DNA of 64,000 nucleotides from Trichoplax sp. H2 (Eukaryota; Placozoa; Uniplacotomia; Trichoplacea). The DNA lies in contig NOWV01000105.1 of assembly GCA_003344405.1 (NCBI GenBank), positions 186,001 through 250,000 on the forward strand, read 5' to 3'. The position numbers and the translations under genes were made by a program. Below, piece by piece: positions 12,014-26,548 of the stretch; within the stretch, counting starts at the first letter, position 1, and the number at the start of each line of letters is the position of its first letter. Under the pieces are notes generated by a model. The model saw only the letters and a list, made by a program, of their open reading frames with translations, searched no databases and was not told the DNA's origin.

Positions 12014-14300
12014 GTAAGTTAGAATAATATTCCTAATTTGACTTCAATAAAATATCGTTTATTATGTATGGATGGATTGATTTTCACCCAATTTATTATT
12101 TTGCTATTGGTCTACATCACGGTATCTGTAGTTTACGGAAATCAATCGGTCACCGATTTGATTTGGTGTTAAACATTTTTTGTTGTACCTAAAATTTCCT
12201 ATAGTACCGTACAAGTGCTGTACAATTGCAGCTATCTAATTTAATAGAAATACGTCGGAAAATTTTCGTGAAAGAAATTGTTTCAGCAATGCGATGACTG
12301 TTATTAAAGTCACCATTACTACTAGGATATATCTTATTTCAAATGTATCTAGATGCCTAGAATACATGCGTAATTCAGTTCTAGAACAATCACAAGATAG
12401 CTTATTAGAGTGTAGGAAATCGTTAAGTGATATGTGAAAGTGTCAGATTGACAGTGTATGTGCGAGATTTGTAGATTAAGCGGAATGACAAGATTGCGTT
12501 AAGCACCTATCTACGTTCAATAATAATATTATAATTAAAGTAAATATTGTAGCTTTGATTAGGATAGTCTATTAAGGCAGTTAGACACCAAGGGTTATAC
12601 AAGTAATTTGATGCTAGATTAATAAGAAATTATGGATCTAAATAGTGGCTTAGTCTTGTTCCTAGTTGAACAAGTAGTTTCGAAATTGTCGTATTTGATC
12701 ATTCTGATTTTAGATACTTTATCACACTGGTCTACGTTGATCTTTTTCGTGTCTCAGATGTTTCCACTCAAGTTCTATGGCGGCAAAGTTTATTGACTTA
12801 AATGCTTATAGTAAACATTTTTATCAGACCGTTGAGTTGAGCTGGTATTATGCTCTTAAAAGTAAAAAGAAATTATTCGTTGTTTACTATGGTGAGGGAA
12901 TGTAGAAATGAGTCATCAGAGAACATTTTATCCCCAATTTTAGATAAAGTAACTAGCAAGAAGGATAATAGGGAAGTATAGTTTACAGGATTTCATATTT
13001 TTAAAATAATTCAGTTTACAAAAGTTCCTACGTCATTGGAAAATACTTTAAGTTAAACGTAAAAGATGATATACCCTTCAAGTTGAATAAACAAAACATA
13101 TCGCAAAAGAACGTCATGAAATAGACTTTTTAGCGGTACTATAAACCTTCGAGTTGCTATCTCGGCTTATAAATTATCTTAATTGCAACTTATTATGTAC
13201 AATAAATGCTATAAGAAATATAATCTTTTCAATAACTTGACTCGTGTCTTTACTAATACCATTGATCATTTATTGAAGTGCTATCCGACAAGAAATTTTA
13301 TGCACCAACGAAAAAGTGATAGCATTGCTAAAGCAGGCTGCAAAGGTTTCCACTAAATTAGCTATCGAATGCCGTGATTCCAAAACTTCAGTTGGTAAAA
13401 TGTTGATACTACATGTCAATAAATATGAACACCGCAACATGAATAGTCAAGGTAGAATACATTCATGTTCATTCTTTATGAATCATTTAAAATTATGAAT
13501 TTGTTCCATCGATTAATTGGTACTATAAATACACGCTCAACTAAACTACTGCTAATATGTAAATATGGTTTACTTGAATTTCATCTGCATTAATTTAAAA
13601 TGTTGTGCAGATCGACTACACAGCTAGGTGATGATTGCTGCTTCATAGCCGCTGTATTTTACTTCTGTAGTAGTAATTGATGCTTATTATAGCGATAATG
13701 AATTAATTTAAATCTAGCTCTCGTATAATTTGAATTTTATAGTCCACATTTGCCTAGTACAGTCTATTTCTAATTATTGTTTTGAGTGAAAATCATTCAT
13801 TCCCTAATTCGCTATTGTCATGCATTAATTTGGCTTTAATATTTTAAAGTAAAACACTCTATCAGATGAACTTGGATTTACTTGTTTACGGTATTTGATA
13901 TTCCGCAGACTTTGCCCAGATAAATTCAAGGATTAAAAGGTCGCTTCATGATAAGTCAGGTAAGCAAAAAATTATCATTTTGCAATAACCTTAGCTACTT
14001 TGCAAAATTTATTAATGGATGCCGCAGAGTAAGTAAAATCATGGGCTACTAGATGGCACACCTAATAGTCCATGGTAAAACTATCAGCAAACTCAATTAA
14101 TTACAATAATTGCAAGCTAATACACGTTGCGACAGTAAAATGCTGCTTACTGTGTCTAAATAATGATTTAACTCAGATTCCATTGCTGCTATAATCCTTG
14201 TATAAAATCAATATTATCTTGGCGATGTTATCAACTTTTTGATAATCTATCTATTGATCATCTTTGTTGCGATATATCTTGTAAAGTTATAAAACTGTAG
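12014..14300 (+). other. Unresolved intron/exon region of the LRR-type gene
   Basis: Between the LRRNT exon and the transmembrane exon I found no segment with a convincing LRR consensus. Weak candidates are the LSNLIEI frame near 12232 and a 60-codon frame at 13316-13498, neither with good paired splice sites. Either the LRR exons are very diverged or lost, or the two ends belong to different genes. Confidence 0.35.
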
Positions 14301-15394
14301 CTTCGGTTAATTCATTAGATTCGCGTCCGAATGCAAAGCCATTGCCCAAAGCTGATCGAAATTATAGCTCAAATAAAGCTCAACATTCAAGTCCTAAGAC
14401 ATTGGGAGATAATAGTAATAGTAGCTATTCTTCCAATATTCTATTTATCATCATTTTCTCAATATTCTCTGTCCTCTTAATTGGTATATTGACTTACTGT
14501 CGTTGGAAGATAAAAAGAGATTGTGTGGATAGTGGCCAAGAGGCTAATCCTTCATTGACAAGATCGAATGTAAATACCTGCACTTTCAGGCGTCAAGATC
14601 ATGTTCCACCTCCCAGTTATGAAGCTACTAGTAAGTCTATACTGATTTTAAGTCCGCAATTACGCACAACAGAGGACAGTTGTTTATGTTATGTTCAATT
14701 TATTTGCATCTTTATGTCTGAGTAGACTTTACTTCTGTGATTTGTAATTAGAGCTTAATGCTATTTCTCTTTCTACTTGAGTTTATGCAGAGAAAGTTAA
14801 TTTCATTTTCTCATAACATAAACAGGAAATTTATCTACTGGAGCTGCCGTAGATTGTGAACAAATTGACGGTTAGTTCCCTGATTTGTATAGTATACTCT
14901 AAGATAAGTTATTTTTTCATCATTAATTTGGGATTGAGGCCTTTCAATAACGAGATAATGATCAATTTCAAGTATTTAAAATGAGAAATTTCTAAAATTT
15001 CATTTCTAGAACTTGCTATCGAGGCTGAACCTCCTGGCTATTCGAGTAAATATGACATTACTTTTATAGCCTTAGTAAAATTAAAGAAGCAATTGTAATT
15101 AGTTAATGATATTGCTTTTTGTTTGAAATATCAGCTTCTGTTACTGGACGTGCTAACTCACCGTTGGGCGGAATAGAGTCCCAACAGCAATCGATTGATC
15201 GGGCTTGTATGATAAGAGAAAACTCAGCTCATCATATTATAGTAAATAGAGTGCAGGGTAAGAAATATTATTCTTTTTTATTCGTTTTTTTGGTGATAAC
15301 TTGGGAATTAGTAAAATTGTAGTATTAACCATTTTCATCTTTTTGTATTTGACCAGAATGTGAAATTTTGCCGGATTATGATTCTCTGAATTGA
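14301..15394 (+). CDS. Transmembrane and cytoplasmic exons with two PPxY motifs
   Basis: Five exons, all joined in phase 1 with proper GT-AG borders: 14301-14630, 14826-14870, 15010-15045, 15135-15257 and 15357-15394 (stop TGA). The first encodes a Ser/Asn-rich stalk, one transmembrane helix (SNILFIIIFSIFSVLLIGIL then a Cys/Arg/Lys stop-transfer) and a tail with PPPSYEA. The third encodes PPGYS. PPxY motifs bind WW domains, typically of NEDD4-family E3 ligases, so endocytic or ubiquitin control is plausible. The fifth exon ends CEILPDYDSLN. All internal exons are multiples of three, so any can be skipped without frameshift, which suggests alternative tails. The exon chain is well supported; the N-terminal half and protein family are not. 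Best guess: C-terminal half of the LRRNT gene that starts at 11808. Confidence 0.6.
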
Positions 15395-18300
15395 TAGCAT
15401 TTAAGAAGTTGTAGTTCGGACTGATTCATGAAATTTGTGTTTCGATAAATGAACATTTGAGTTCGAGTATTATACTAACAGACTTGAATCATACACTACT
15501 ATATAATAATAATGTATAAAAAATTTATGTGCTTGCGGCACTGATTTTATTTCGTTTATGCAAACTGACAATTACGTATGGAAATTAATAATGGAAAATT
15601 TCTCATTAAAGTAGCTGAAATAATGTTAATTAATATCTATGTAGTCTGTTACTGACAATTGTACACTATTGATGAAGGAGCTTTTACATACTACATTAAC
15701 TATCTGTTATTATAGCCTTGAAATCGAATCAATTTTTAATCTGGATTCTTAATCCATAGCCCCAAATTGTTCTATGCAGACACTTAAAGGTGAAACTAAC
15801 TCTTAAGAGTTAGACCTAAATTCTTGAAATATTCAGATGAGCTGTATAAATTTCTAAGATTTCATTGGAAATGGAATAAAATATACGGTGTAATACCGAT
15901 ATAGTAAGTCAAATGAGATACGTGAAATTAAGACGTGTATTATAAGTGTAATATTAGTAGCATAAAAACTTATTTACTAATACTAGTCAACTTCTGCTAC
16001 ACTATAGCATAATTTTACATTTGCATGATCTATATTGTCTTATATAAATTCATTAAATTACTTAGTGGAATTCTATTCACACCCTATTTTAATTGTATAT
16101 AAGAAATGGCATAACATAGAAATAAATTTCTCTAATTCCTATTTCGCATTTATAATTAATTCTCTCCTGTTGCGCTTCAAGCAATATAAAATAAATTCTA
16201 ATCATCTTTCTAGTAAGTTACAATAGTTCTACTAGGTACACAGTAAGCAATTATTCTTTATCTTTTATCTTTACGATAGCTATTCGAATAGTGAACGTCA
16301 TTTACCTATGCTGTTGCCTAATACGACTTTTACTGATCCGTAGCATAATAAAATATTGCTTTTATCCTATTAATCTGGTATATTTCTTGCTTTGATAATG
16401 AGCTCTCAATATTCCATAACATTACGTAGTCGAATCATTAATTTATTGATATCATGATGCTGTATACTGCTAATACATCTTCTTTGTTTAACCTAAATAA
16501 TTAAAAACATGGAAATATTGCACAGAGGTGATTTAGCTTTAGGCAGAATTTTATAAGTAGTACATTTGTTGTTTTACGGCTGTATTTGCTTTTATGGACT
16601 ACTTCAAATCGAAATTTATGACTCGGAAATTAAGATTACTACAAGAAAAAAGTAAGAGTATTCTATTGGATTTATCCTTCCCAATATCTACCTGCAATAC
16701 GACTCTTAACACTGACAATGTCCTTATTACACAATTATCAAAGCAGCCACTGTTTACAAAATCTAAATTTTATACCGCCTACTGTAATAATTTTACCATT
16801 CCTTAGCAATTTTACGAATTACAGTTTAGGGACAGAGTTTATTTTTGCAAAAGAATTTTATTACTTTACATTAGTAATGACGCATTAACGTAACTGGATA
16901 AATAATGTTGATACGAAACGACTAAATTAAGGTAATCGTAACTTAAATTATTGTACTAAAGATATGCTGAGATTAGGATAATGACTAAGTAAGCAGTTTT
17001 TAGAGGTATCAATTGTTGAATAAGGTAGTTTTTAATTGCATCATTGATATTTTTGATAGCACCTGTTTATAGCCAACTCGATATGATGATAGTAGCTGAT
17101 GTCAAATACTGTCATTAACGATTGATAAGATGTACGTCCGTCAACCGCGTGAAATATTATTTTTAAAATCGTCTCTTAGAGTAAGATTTATTAATATAAT
17201 GTCTCCAGAATACAACAAAAAGCATAATCTCTTGTAAAATATTGAAATTGTGCCTATATAATGGGAAGTATTGCTTTGTATGGAAAATTTTTAGTCGTAG
17301 TGGCGTTTTGAAAAGGTGAGGAATAGATTCTTTCATAATGACTTTAGAATCAAGATCTTATAATATGGGAATGGTAAAGTTATAATATCGAACTATTGAA
17401 GCAAAAACTACAGAAATTTCTTTATATACGAGTAGTCTGTAGCTCCGACAGTATTTTATAGAAATACATGATATTGAGCAAGCTAGATTCATTCCGGTAG
17501 AGAGGTATTCTAAACATTATTGATGATGTAGCCAACAAAATTGTAGATATTGGATACTGTGAATCATGTACGCAAGGTATTTATTTACTTGATCAATTGC
17601 CATGAGAGAATAGTTTAAATTGCAACCCAACTTCATCATCTATAATCACTGCAATAGTATATTACAGCAGCTACTTTCTTATACGACTATATCCCTAAAC
17701 GAAGTATGCTACAAATAAAAGCGTAAACAATATCAAACCATAATCCTTTTACTCACCCGAAGCGGTCTAAATCGCATTCAAATACATCTACTTTTAATAC
17801 TAATTAGTAAACTTATCTAAGAGTACTGAATCACAAAATCCTTGATCAGTGAAATAATGCCTTAAAAGTATTTGTACTGCGGCTTTTTAACCTCAATCGA
17901 TTGTTATTTGTTAATCAATAATTAATTTTTAAATAATCATATACCAGAAATTTGATTGTTTCATTATTTAAAATTCATAGCTTCAGAATTTTTGTACTAT
18001 AGTGCAAAAATTTTATCAGGAACATAAACCACTGGATGGCGCTTTTGAATATCTGCTGGCTGTAATGGAATTAATATTGCGATACAATAGTAGAGGTAGA
18101 AATGAATAAAGATACATAAAGACTAAAAATCATAGTTATTTTAACCTCTATTAAATTCTTGAAAGCATGTTCTTACACACTGTATTATTATTTGCAGGTA
18201 GAGTTAATATACATATTTTTTAGATAGGCTGCCATATACTAAGGCATAATAACATGACGGCCAAATCTATGCGCGCAATAATAATTGCAGTGCATTATAG

Positions 18301-21300
18301 TGAAACTTTACCCGAAATATTGTACTTATAGTTTTGTCCATAAATTCTATTAGGGTAGAATAACTACGAGATAGCTTTACTTTTCTTCTGATTGCATGCC
18401 AATTACTCAAAATGTAGGCATTATAATTGCACAGTAACACATTTTATAACGCGCCTAACATACATATCATTACGTAGTATGTATCATCTTTAGTCAGAAT
18501 TGATTAATCAACGTTTTGATCACTGCATTACATTTCTTATGAAATGACTTGATTGGTGTTTTAGGCATAATGAATGCACACACCTTCAAAGGAAGGTTTA
18601 AATCAATACCAAATCTAGAATGTAGGTTGTTGTTAGTCTCACAGCATTCATGCTCAATGTAAGTATGTTATTATGATAGGGTTCTTTAAAGTACGAGTAC
18701 TAAATTATACCTTAATTTGTTAGGCTAGCATTAAAAGATAATCTTTTATAAAAATCTAGCTTCAATTTGATTAAATTTGCAAATAGTTAGCTAAACTTAG
18801 TAAAACACTAATCCTATCTCACGGCAATTATGACTGATACATATATAGTCAGTACTTCAGAGAGTTATTAAACTGCTATGTAAGACACGTTTGGTGGTCT
18901 GCTCTGATAGAAAGTTTGTGTGTTTGTGCTTGAGTACATATGTGCACATTAACGTTTTCTTTATCACTGTTACAATTAATTTTAAGTAATTGAGCTAATT
19001 TGTCTGTTTACATAAAGTGTTACTACTACTTTTTATTTGTTTCATAGTTTTCGGCAAGATTTATACTATCAAAGTACAGGCACGCTTGTTAAAGTTCCTC
19101 CTCAGTTTTAACCGTAAAACGTAGACTTGGTCTGATTTAATCGTTCTGCCTTTAAGCAGTTATGCAACGTCAAAATTTTGCATTAGTAGTAGTGATTCAG
19201 TAAATCCACTTAGATGACCCTTTCTAAGTAACTGTTTTCGATATTTTTTGAACTTCTTAGATATAGAAAAATTCATCCACCTGAAGAGTATTCAGTTCAA
19301 GCACTATGCCTAGTACTGTAAATATCATCTAGTTAAGTCAATGGTTATGTATGACATGAAGTTATACAATTCTCTAACTATCTTAACCATTATAATTGTC
19401 GGATTATGCCAGTGCGAAGGGATCTATCAGGCTTTGAAAGTCAGCAAAGTTGTGAGGGCTCCGACCACTAGCAAATATACGGGAATACTATAATCAGCTC
19501 AGAGTAAAGAATAATGAAAAATGATAGACAGGATTGCAATCAACGCCTAATTGTTATACTATAAAGAATAGGATAGGCTGTATACTGAGCATATCGCTAT
19601 GATCAGGAATGAACATAACCATGGCAATGTACGAAAGAAAGGCTATTGATACTCTTTTTTTGACTGCTCTCATAAACTGCGATACTACCTATTTTAACGA
19701 CTATTTTTGTCTATATATAACATGCATTTAATCAAAGCTAGAGCATCCAACACTACTATGCTACCTATCGTGAGTAATCAAACAGGATATCCATTCCTTC
19801 CTTAATCAATGTCTAGCCAGCTTGAAGGACTATAGCAGACCAGGAGATAACGATCGTTACAACTTTTGCAACATTTCTGCTGAAGTTGAGTTAAAAGTGC
19901 AGCTGGTCAATTTTCTTAGAAAAGGATTTTCTCTCTAATAGGATAATCTTTCCGGATCATAAACTGAGAGTGAACTTGTTGCACTATTTCGATTAAGTCT
20001 TTATCTAGTGATTGTGATCTTCACTTCGATATTACTACTACAGTATTTTGTTAGTCTTAACTCACTCCAATACGCACGGTACCAATTTTACGGGCTCAAT
20101 CTTAAACGTTTTCTTTATGTATACTTGTAGTGATGCACTTATATTTGATTATACGGATAGCTATATTTGATATAGTTAGGTTGCATTGAATAGATATTGT
20201 CGTGAAGCTAATATTAAATGATTACTAACTACTATACTAGAAATTGTTGATGACTAATAGTAGCCAGTTGACTAATTATGGTACAAGATTTATGTAGCTA
20301 GAAACACTATAGTTGTTAAGATGCCCTTCGGAGAAAGGGCCTAGGCGTTAATAGAAGAGTAGTGACATCTTAAGTAGAATGATTTAGATGGTAGAAACTA
20401 ATGATGCACTATTAGAGAAAATTATTTTGTTTGATGACTCATGTCTGATTGTAGATTAATCAAGTGGTCATAAATGGATTTAACGAAATGTTTATAAGAA
20501 CTGCAGAGATGAGCTCACAGAGGAGAAGTGACTTCACTTCGCTTTGAGCTCGGAATACTTTAGATTTCAGACTAGATTCTTCTACTAATTAATTATTGCT
20601 CTACTATTCCTAAAACCTTTTAATAAAAGCCTTATAGAAAATACCATTTAACTAACATAGTAACTATGAGACGCATTTATTTCATTGCTGTAGCTCTGCA
20701 ACGCCTAATTCCTTACATTTCAGTCCGGTAGTATCCTGTCTTTCACCGTATTCCATCTATTTAAGATGTTTACAAGCGCAAAACTTAATAGTACTAAGTT
20801 AATAACTCAGAAAATTTGTGCAATAGTGTTACGATGCGTAAGCTCGTCCTAATTATTGAGTAATATTAAATATTGTTTGTATAGGAGTTTCTGACGAGAC
20901 TATAAAAGGCTGGTGCCTGAAGATCCTTTTTAGTTAGTTAGTCGGTTGGATGGTCAATTAGTTTTTCAATTGATATTTAATTGTAAAGACTATAATCTTG
21001 GGTGCCGAGATTTCTTCAGTATTAAATGATAGTAAATCTCTGACTTTCTCGTCTACACTATCTGTGACGCTATAATTATACCATAGTATTCGGTCGTTGA
21101 AACTGAATTATTTGGTGATATAGCTAATCTCGCCTCTTTAAGTTAGTAAGTGGTGGTCTCCGCAAGGATTGGCGTGTGTAGACTACTTTGTCACTAGTGG
21201 TCTGTGACAAATGGTAATACTACTTTTGAATGATTAGATAAAGCTTGTCTGAAATGAAATTCTCTCATTTAAAAATTTATTTCTCATCTCCAAACGAGAA

Positions 21301-21969
21301 AGTTTTTGCTAAATATTAATAGTAAAAGTAATGATTTAAAACTGTAATCTTTGAGTAAAATATTACAGCTACCGGATGAGATGTTTGACGGTTTTCGTAC
21401 GTCTACCTATATTTCCAATTGGAACGCTATATCAGTACGCCTTATAGTTCTACTAACTAAAGTCGATTTCAAGGATCTGACTAACAATGAAATTCTGTTT
21501 TAACTACTGTATGTGCAAGATTCTAGTAGTCCATGGTGTAAATGTACTTAATGGTTAATGCGCTTACGCTACTTTTATTTACAAACTAAATATTTATGTG
21601 CAAGTATCAGAGGCTGTGTATTCGAATAGTTTTATGTTATAACGGTACGTTTGCGCAAGTGTTTTTATTATTAATTAATTAATATGCAAAATCATCAACA
21701 AACATTCAGACGGACGCAAGGAAATTTGAAGAGTAAAGTATTAGCAAGCTGCAGTGTATCAAAGTTTCAAGAGCTTATCCCTTCATCTCGTCTTATTTAG
21801 TTGCTGTTTATCTATTAATTGAAGGAAGCTAACGAGAACCAAATGATATATCATTTTGCGATTGAATAATTTCTGCCGTAAATGGTTACCCTGCTACTGT
21901 TGATCACAATATTATACATCACTTTGCAAGCTAGAATTTATTCAAGAAAAGTTACGATTCAATCAACTG
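15395..21969. other. Long intergenic region, no gene recognised
   Basis: About 6.6 kb between the LRRNT/PPxY gene and CYP-A. Short open frames (such as 16594-16806) carry no recognisable motif. No repeats, RNA genes or mobile-element coding sequences were seen. Confidence 0.45.
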
Positions 21970-24900
21970 ATGGCGTTTAGGCTAGAAATGAGTATAATGA
22001 CATGGTTTTCCATCGCTATTGCAATAATTACTGCATATATAATTAAGCAAATGGTATTCAAATTATTATCACCGTTAAACAAAGTGAGTCCTGTAAGATA
22101 CGTTAAAAATGTTATGTTCTAATGGTGCCTATTTTAGATCTAGTCTTACCACCGCTAATTACGTTATAACTATTGGTACAGCAATATTGCTAGTAATCCA
22201 ACTATGTAACTGATTCTGAATCGTCAACAAACAATTTAAGTTAGAGGCATTAAATCGCTATTTGCCTGTAGTACGCGGTTTAGGTTAACTTTTACTTTTC
22301 ATCATTTGTGTTGTTGATGAATAGTAAATAATATTTTAAATGAAATCAGAATCTAGCTTAGAAATTAATAACAGTTAAATTTATTTTCTCTACGGTAATA
22401 ATTAAAATGTCCGAGAGTTACTGCTCATTGCTAATATCTGATCCTACCTCAGTAAGTTGTAATTATGGTTATGATTGTATGCACGATAAGTTATAACAAC
22501 GGTAATTAAAGGCAGCAGCATCATATCTTACAATACAGAGTGGGTGATTTAAAGAAAATCACCATTCAAAGTATCATTTTGCTGCTTCTATTTAGATTCC
22601 TGGCCCTTCAACTTGGTCGCCTTTGGGGCATTTACCTATAATTGTCAAGGAGGCAGTTGGTGACCCTTTTATACAGTTCGTATTATCATAACCAAATATC
22701 CATCAAATCAATATTTCCAGAATTATTCAATATTCGTCTGAAAGTTTCATGCGCTTAATCTAAGTCATTATCTTAAACAATTTATCATAGCAAAAAACTT
22801 TGAAACTTATAAACGAATTAGCAATTGTGAAGTAAATTGCTTCAGATTTATTGACTAGTAGTCATTATAAAGGTACTTAAGCCTTGATATATGAAATCTA
22901 TTCTATTAAAAACGTTTGACTATTTTTACATTTCGCTACTTTAAAGATATTGATCGAGACTTTTACCCAATGCAACAAATACTGTAATTTCCTTACTTTT
23001 TATTCAGATGGTTTGAACAATATGGAGGTATGATTCGTTATAGCTTTCCAGTCTATGATCAACAGATTGCAGTGATTGATCCAGAATGTATTAAACACAT
23101 TCTCTTCACGCAATGCACTAAATACCATAAACCTCTACTTACAAAAAAGTAAGTTATAAGATTGACTATTACGAAAGCCATTTAGTAAAATGGATTGAAT
23201 TTGTCGTATTAATACTGGTAGTGTAATTCTGCTGTAAGACTTTAATATTTGGTCTTGATTGATCTTTTTTCCAAATTGAACGAAGAATCTCTATAGATGT
23301 TCTTGGTGAAGGACTAGTTTTACTAGAAGGTCAGAAACATGCTAAAGCTCGCAAAATTATAAATCCAGCCTTTAACTACGGTAAAATTAAAGGTAACTAA
23401 CTGTCGTTATGCCAAATGCTACATAGCTGAATACTCTTTAAGTGGTTTCTTATTTGATAGCTTATTTGAAAGCAATTTGGTGCTTTTACGTCACTTATTG
23501 CAAAATAGATATTATGTAGCATAATTCTTTTCTTTCAATTCCAAGAGCGATAAACTAGTGCATATAAAACTATACTCCAGCATCCGTCTAATTTCTTAAT
23601 CTTATTTATACATCCTGACTCGATGGAAGGCCATTTAATTTGTCATGTTATTGCTATATCGCATATTAGCGCTATTACCTGTTTTTCAAAATTTTGGCCA
23701 ATCTCTGGTAAATTACTGGCAAAATGAAATTGACGAACGCGGTAGTCAGAGCGCTATATTAGATGTACAGAAAGACTTAATTCGAACCACACTTGATATT
23801 ATATGCAAGTGCGCTTTTGATTATGACTGTCATGCTTTAACCGACGCGAATAATCAAGTTACTCATGCTTTTACAAAGGTTTTAGGAGGACTTTCTTTAA
23901 GGTAAGCAATATGTATACATAAGTTTGTAATACATTACTCAGCAGAACTACAATTATTTAGGCCGGTAACGTTTTCTAGAACTGAGTCGGTCTCATAGTT
24001 GATGGCCTACCTGCTTAATTATTTTATTAATGGCGACATTTAAACTTTTTCAGCTGGACATTCTTCATTCCGGGTTTAAAATATTTGCCCACATCGGGAA
24101 ACTTAGAAGTAAAGCGTGCTTTATCAATAACGCATAATATAGTAAGGAAAGTTATTGACGACAAATTGAAGAAGGGGATTACAGGTTCCAAAGGAATTTA
24201 CATTTAATTGAATAAAAAATTGCTAAATTATTTTATATTATTATTAAAATGGGATGTTTTTAATTAATTAAAGAGATTACTAGTAAAGTCAAACTCAAAT
24301 TATAGTTAAACACGATCTAATTATTATAGGAGAAAATTGTTTGCTAGATATTTTATTATCACAACAAGATGGAGAAAATAATGTTACCTTTACGAGCAAA
24401 GAATTACAAGATCATATTATGACATTTATGTCTGCTGGTCATGAGGTTAAGACAATTGTATAATAAAAAAATGGCTATTATTAATCGTAACAGAATTACT
24501 AAGCAAATTAACGTAAGTTGCATTTCTTTAATATCTGATCGGTGATAAATACATTCTATCAAGACTACAAGTGTAGCGTTGGCTTGGACGTTGTATGCAT
24601 TAGCTAATAACCCTGCAGTTCAAGTTAAAGCGCGACAGGAAATTTTCAAGGTTGTACAGACAGGCGATAACATCAGATGGGATACTTTTGATAAACTACC
24701 ATATCTTGATAATGTTATCAAAGAGTCACTTAGGTAAAGAATCAATTATTTATAAAATTTTGAATATGTTTTCTAAAATACTCATACTAAAGCAAGAAGT
24801 ATAACTATGAAATAAATTCTATACATGATTATAATTATTACTTATACTAGTCTGACATTCCTTTGGCTTGCTACTTGATCTGTAGACTATATCCGCCAGT

Positions 24901-25549
24901 GCCATTGATTTTTCGACAAGCGATAGCTGACGATAAGATAGGAGAATATTTCATTCCCAAAGGATCTATAATTACAATTATACCACCTTATAGGTACGGT
25001 AACTTTAACGTGGATACTATAACTAGTATTATAAATTGTTTTAGAAAGTAATGTCGATGTTGCAGCTACGCTCCTAACTTATACGTTCATAAATGTTCGA
25101 ATTTTCTATATTGTGCAATAATAATGAGATTAAAAAATAAGCGTAAAGATAGAAGTAGCCTTAACGCATACGAATAAATTGATATCTCGGTGAAAATATT
25201 ACAGTGCTTCAAGTTAATGTAATAGCAAGTTTGAAAATTTGAAACTGTTTATATTCAAACTATTTTTAGGTTTCCTAGTTATTTTCAAGAACCCTTAAAG
25301 TTTGATCCAGATAGATGGGATAACTCAGCAAAGAATACTAGTCCCTACGCTTATTTGCCATTTCTTAGAGGACCACGAACTTGTATTGGTTCGAAATTTG
25401 CTACAACCGAAATGAAATGCTTGCTGTCTCTACTATTAAATAATTTCTTGTTCAAACCTTATCCAAATCAAGCGGTTGAAAGAAAATACCAGTTTACAAT
25501 GAAACCAGATCCTGCTTTGAAACTTATCGTCTCACCGGTGTTGCTATGA
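21970..25549 (+). CDS. Cytochrome P450 CYP-A, intact, 10 exons
   Basis: Microsomal P450 monooxygenase, predicted ER-bound and reductase-dependent; substrate unknown. Exons: 21970-22083, 22596-22675, 23008-23148, 23286-23392, 23670-23901, 24054-24184, 24330-24445, 24564-24733, 24886-24993, 25270-25549, totalling 1479 nt (492 aa), the usual P450 length. Exon 1 encodes the membrane anchor; exon 2 starts with the hinge IPGPSTW. Helix C has HAKAR in place of WxxxR. Helix I reads AGHETTS across the exon 7/8 junction, with the acid-Thr pair for oxygen activation. Helix K is KESLR (ExxR). DPDRW is the PERF-region equivalent. The heme loop FLRGPRTCIG fits FxxGxRxCxG, with the axial Cys. Exon 2 needs the weak donor GTTCGT to keep frame, and exon 6 uses an unusual GTTCCA donor. 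The helix I form resembles clan 3/4/46-type P450s, but clan is uncertain. No disabling change is seen. Confidence 0.9.
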
Positions 25550-25614
25550 TAATTATCGAATAATATTTCATTTTAAATGTAATTTTAATTGAGTGCTATT
25601 TAGCACGTTTCTTA

Positions 25615-25747
25615 AAATTTGAATTGAAATATTTAGGCGATGAAATTTGCGGTATATATGTTAACGGCAATTTGCGAAATCAGGCATTTTGCAAAATGCC
25701 TGAAATTTGAATTGAAATATTTAGGCGATGAAATTTGCGGTATATAT
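25615..25747. repeat. 45-bp direct repeat flanking a 22-bp perfect palindrome
   Basis: Two identical 45-bp copies (25615-25659 and 25703-25747) lie just downstream of the CYP-A stop. Between them sits a perfect 22-bp palindrome at 25681-25702, built on CAGGCATTTTG and its complement. The layout suggests a small local duplication with a hairpin, possibly a transcript 3'-end structure or a miniature mobile element relic. Confidence 0.8.
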
Positions 25748-26548
25748 ACGCGTCTATATATATAATTTATGACCGGCATTCACATCAAGGTGTTCATTTT
25801 CTAAGATAAGATTGAATATTCTAATTGGTGATCGATGCTAATTTATATTACTGGTGATTAGTTTAATTTTCTTCGTCTAAAAATACACATTAAAGAATAC
25901 AGTAGAGATAGAAAAGATATTGCCTGTTTCAAAAATATATTTTTTACTAGACTCTTGGAAATTTATTCATTTTAGGGTACAATTGATAAATAACGCCTTG
26001 TGAACTAGGCTATTTTGCGTTTAATAAGATTTGTAATAGCAAAGTACCGCAATATGTATCCTATAAATTAAGCTACTATCCTCCATTTTCTATTACATAG
26101 TGCGATAAATATCAGATTCAGTGAGTATTAAAGTCTAAAATCTACTCGCAATACATTCTGTACTGCATCTCGTCCAGTAACGTACATACTGTATCATTTC
26201 ACTGCCAGTTTTAACTGACAAATTGAAAAATAGCTTGAGAATCTATTGCTTCAATTCAGCGTAAACAGGCACATAAAATTATTCATTAGCACTCATTAAT
26301 CAGCCATTGCAGATACCTGAGTATCAAACATTGTAAAGGTTGCAATCTCCAATCTGGTACTACTTTTTACACTGTTACTCGGTGTTTTAAAAAATGTTTA
26401 ATTTGGATAACAGTGTTATGAGTAGTTATAGATACTGTACCAAATAATTATCTAACTTAGTGTATGAGCCAACCTATTTGGCTTTAAGCTAAGGAGTAAA
26501 GTAGTCTTGAGTAGTGAAAACTTCAGATCTAAAGTAAGTTTGTTCTTG
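25748..26548. other. Intergenic between convergent CYP-A and methyltransferase-like genes
   Basis: About 0.8 kb separating the 3' ends of two convergent genes. No coding segment was seen. No clear AATAAA signal could be tied to either gene. Confidence 0.4.

Noticed and set aside
12232-12300. LRR-like frame (LSNLIEI) downstream of the LRRNT exon
   Set aside because: The frame does not match the phase of exon 1, the LRR consensus is incomplete and no paired donor is present.
24994-25269. A missing microexon between P450 exons 9 and 10 (short PERF region)
   Set aside because: All three full copies join exon 9 to 10 in phase 2, and CYP-C reads APHRSSKYF across the border, so the region is simply shortened. 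Total length (492 aa) is normal.
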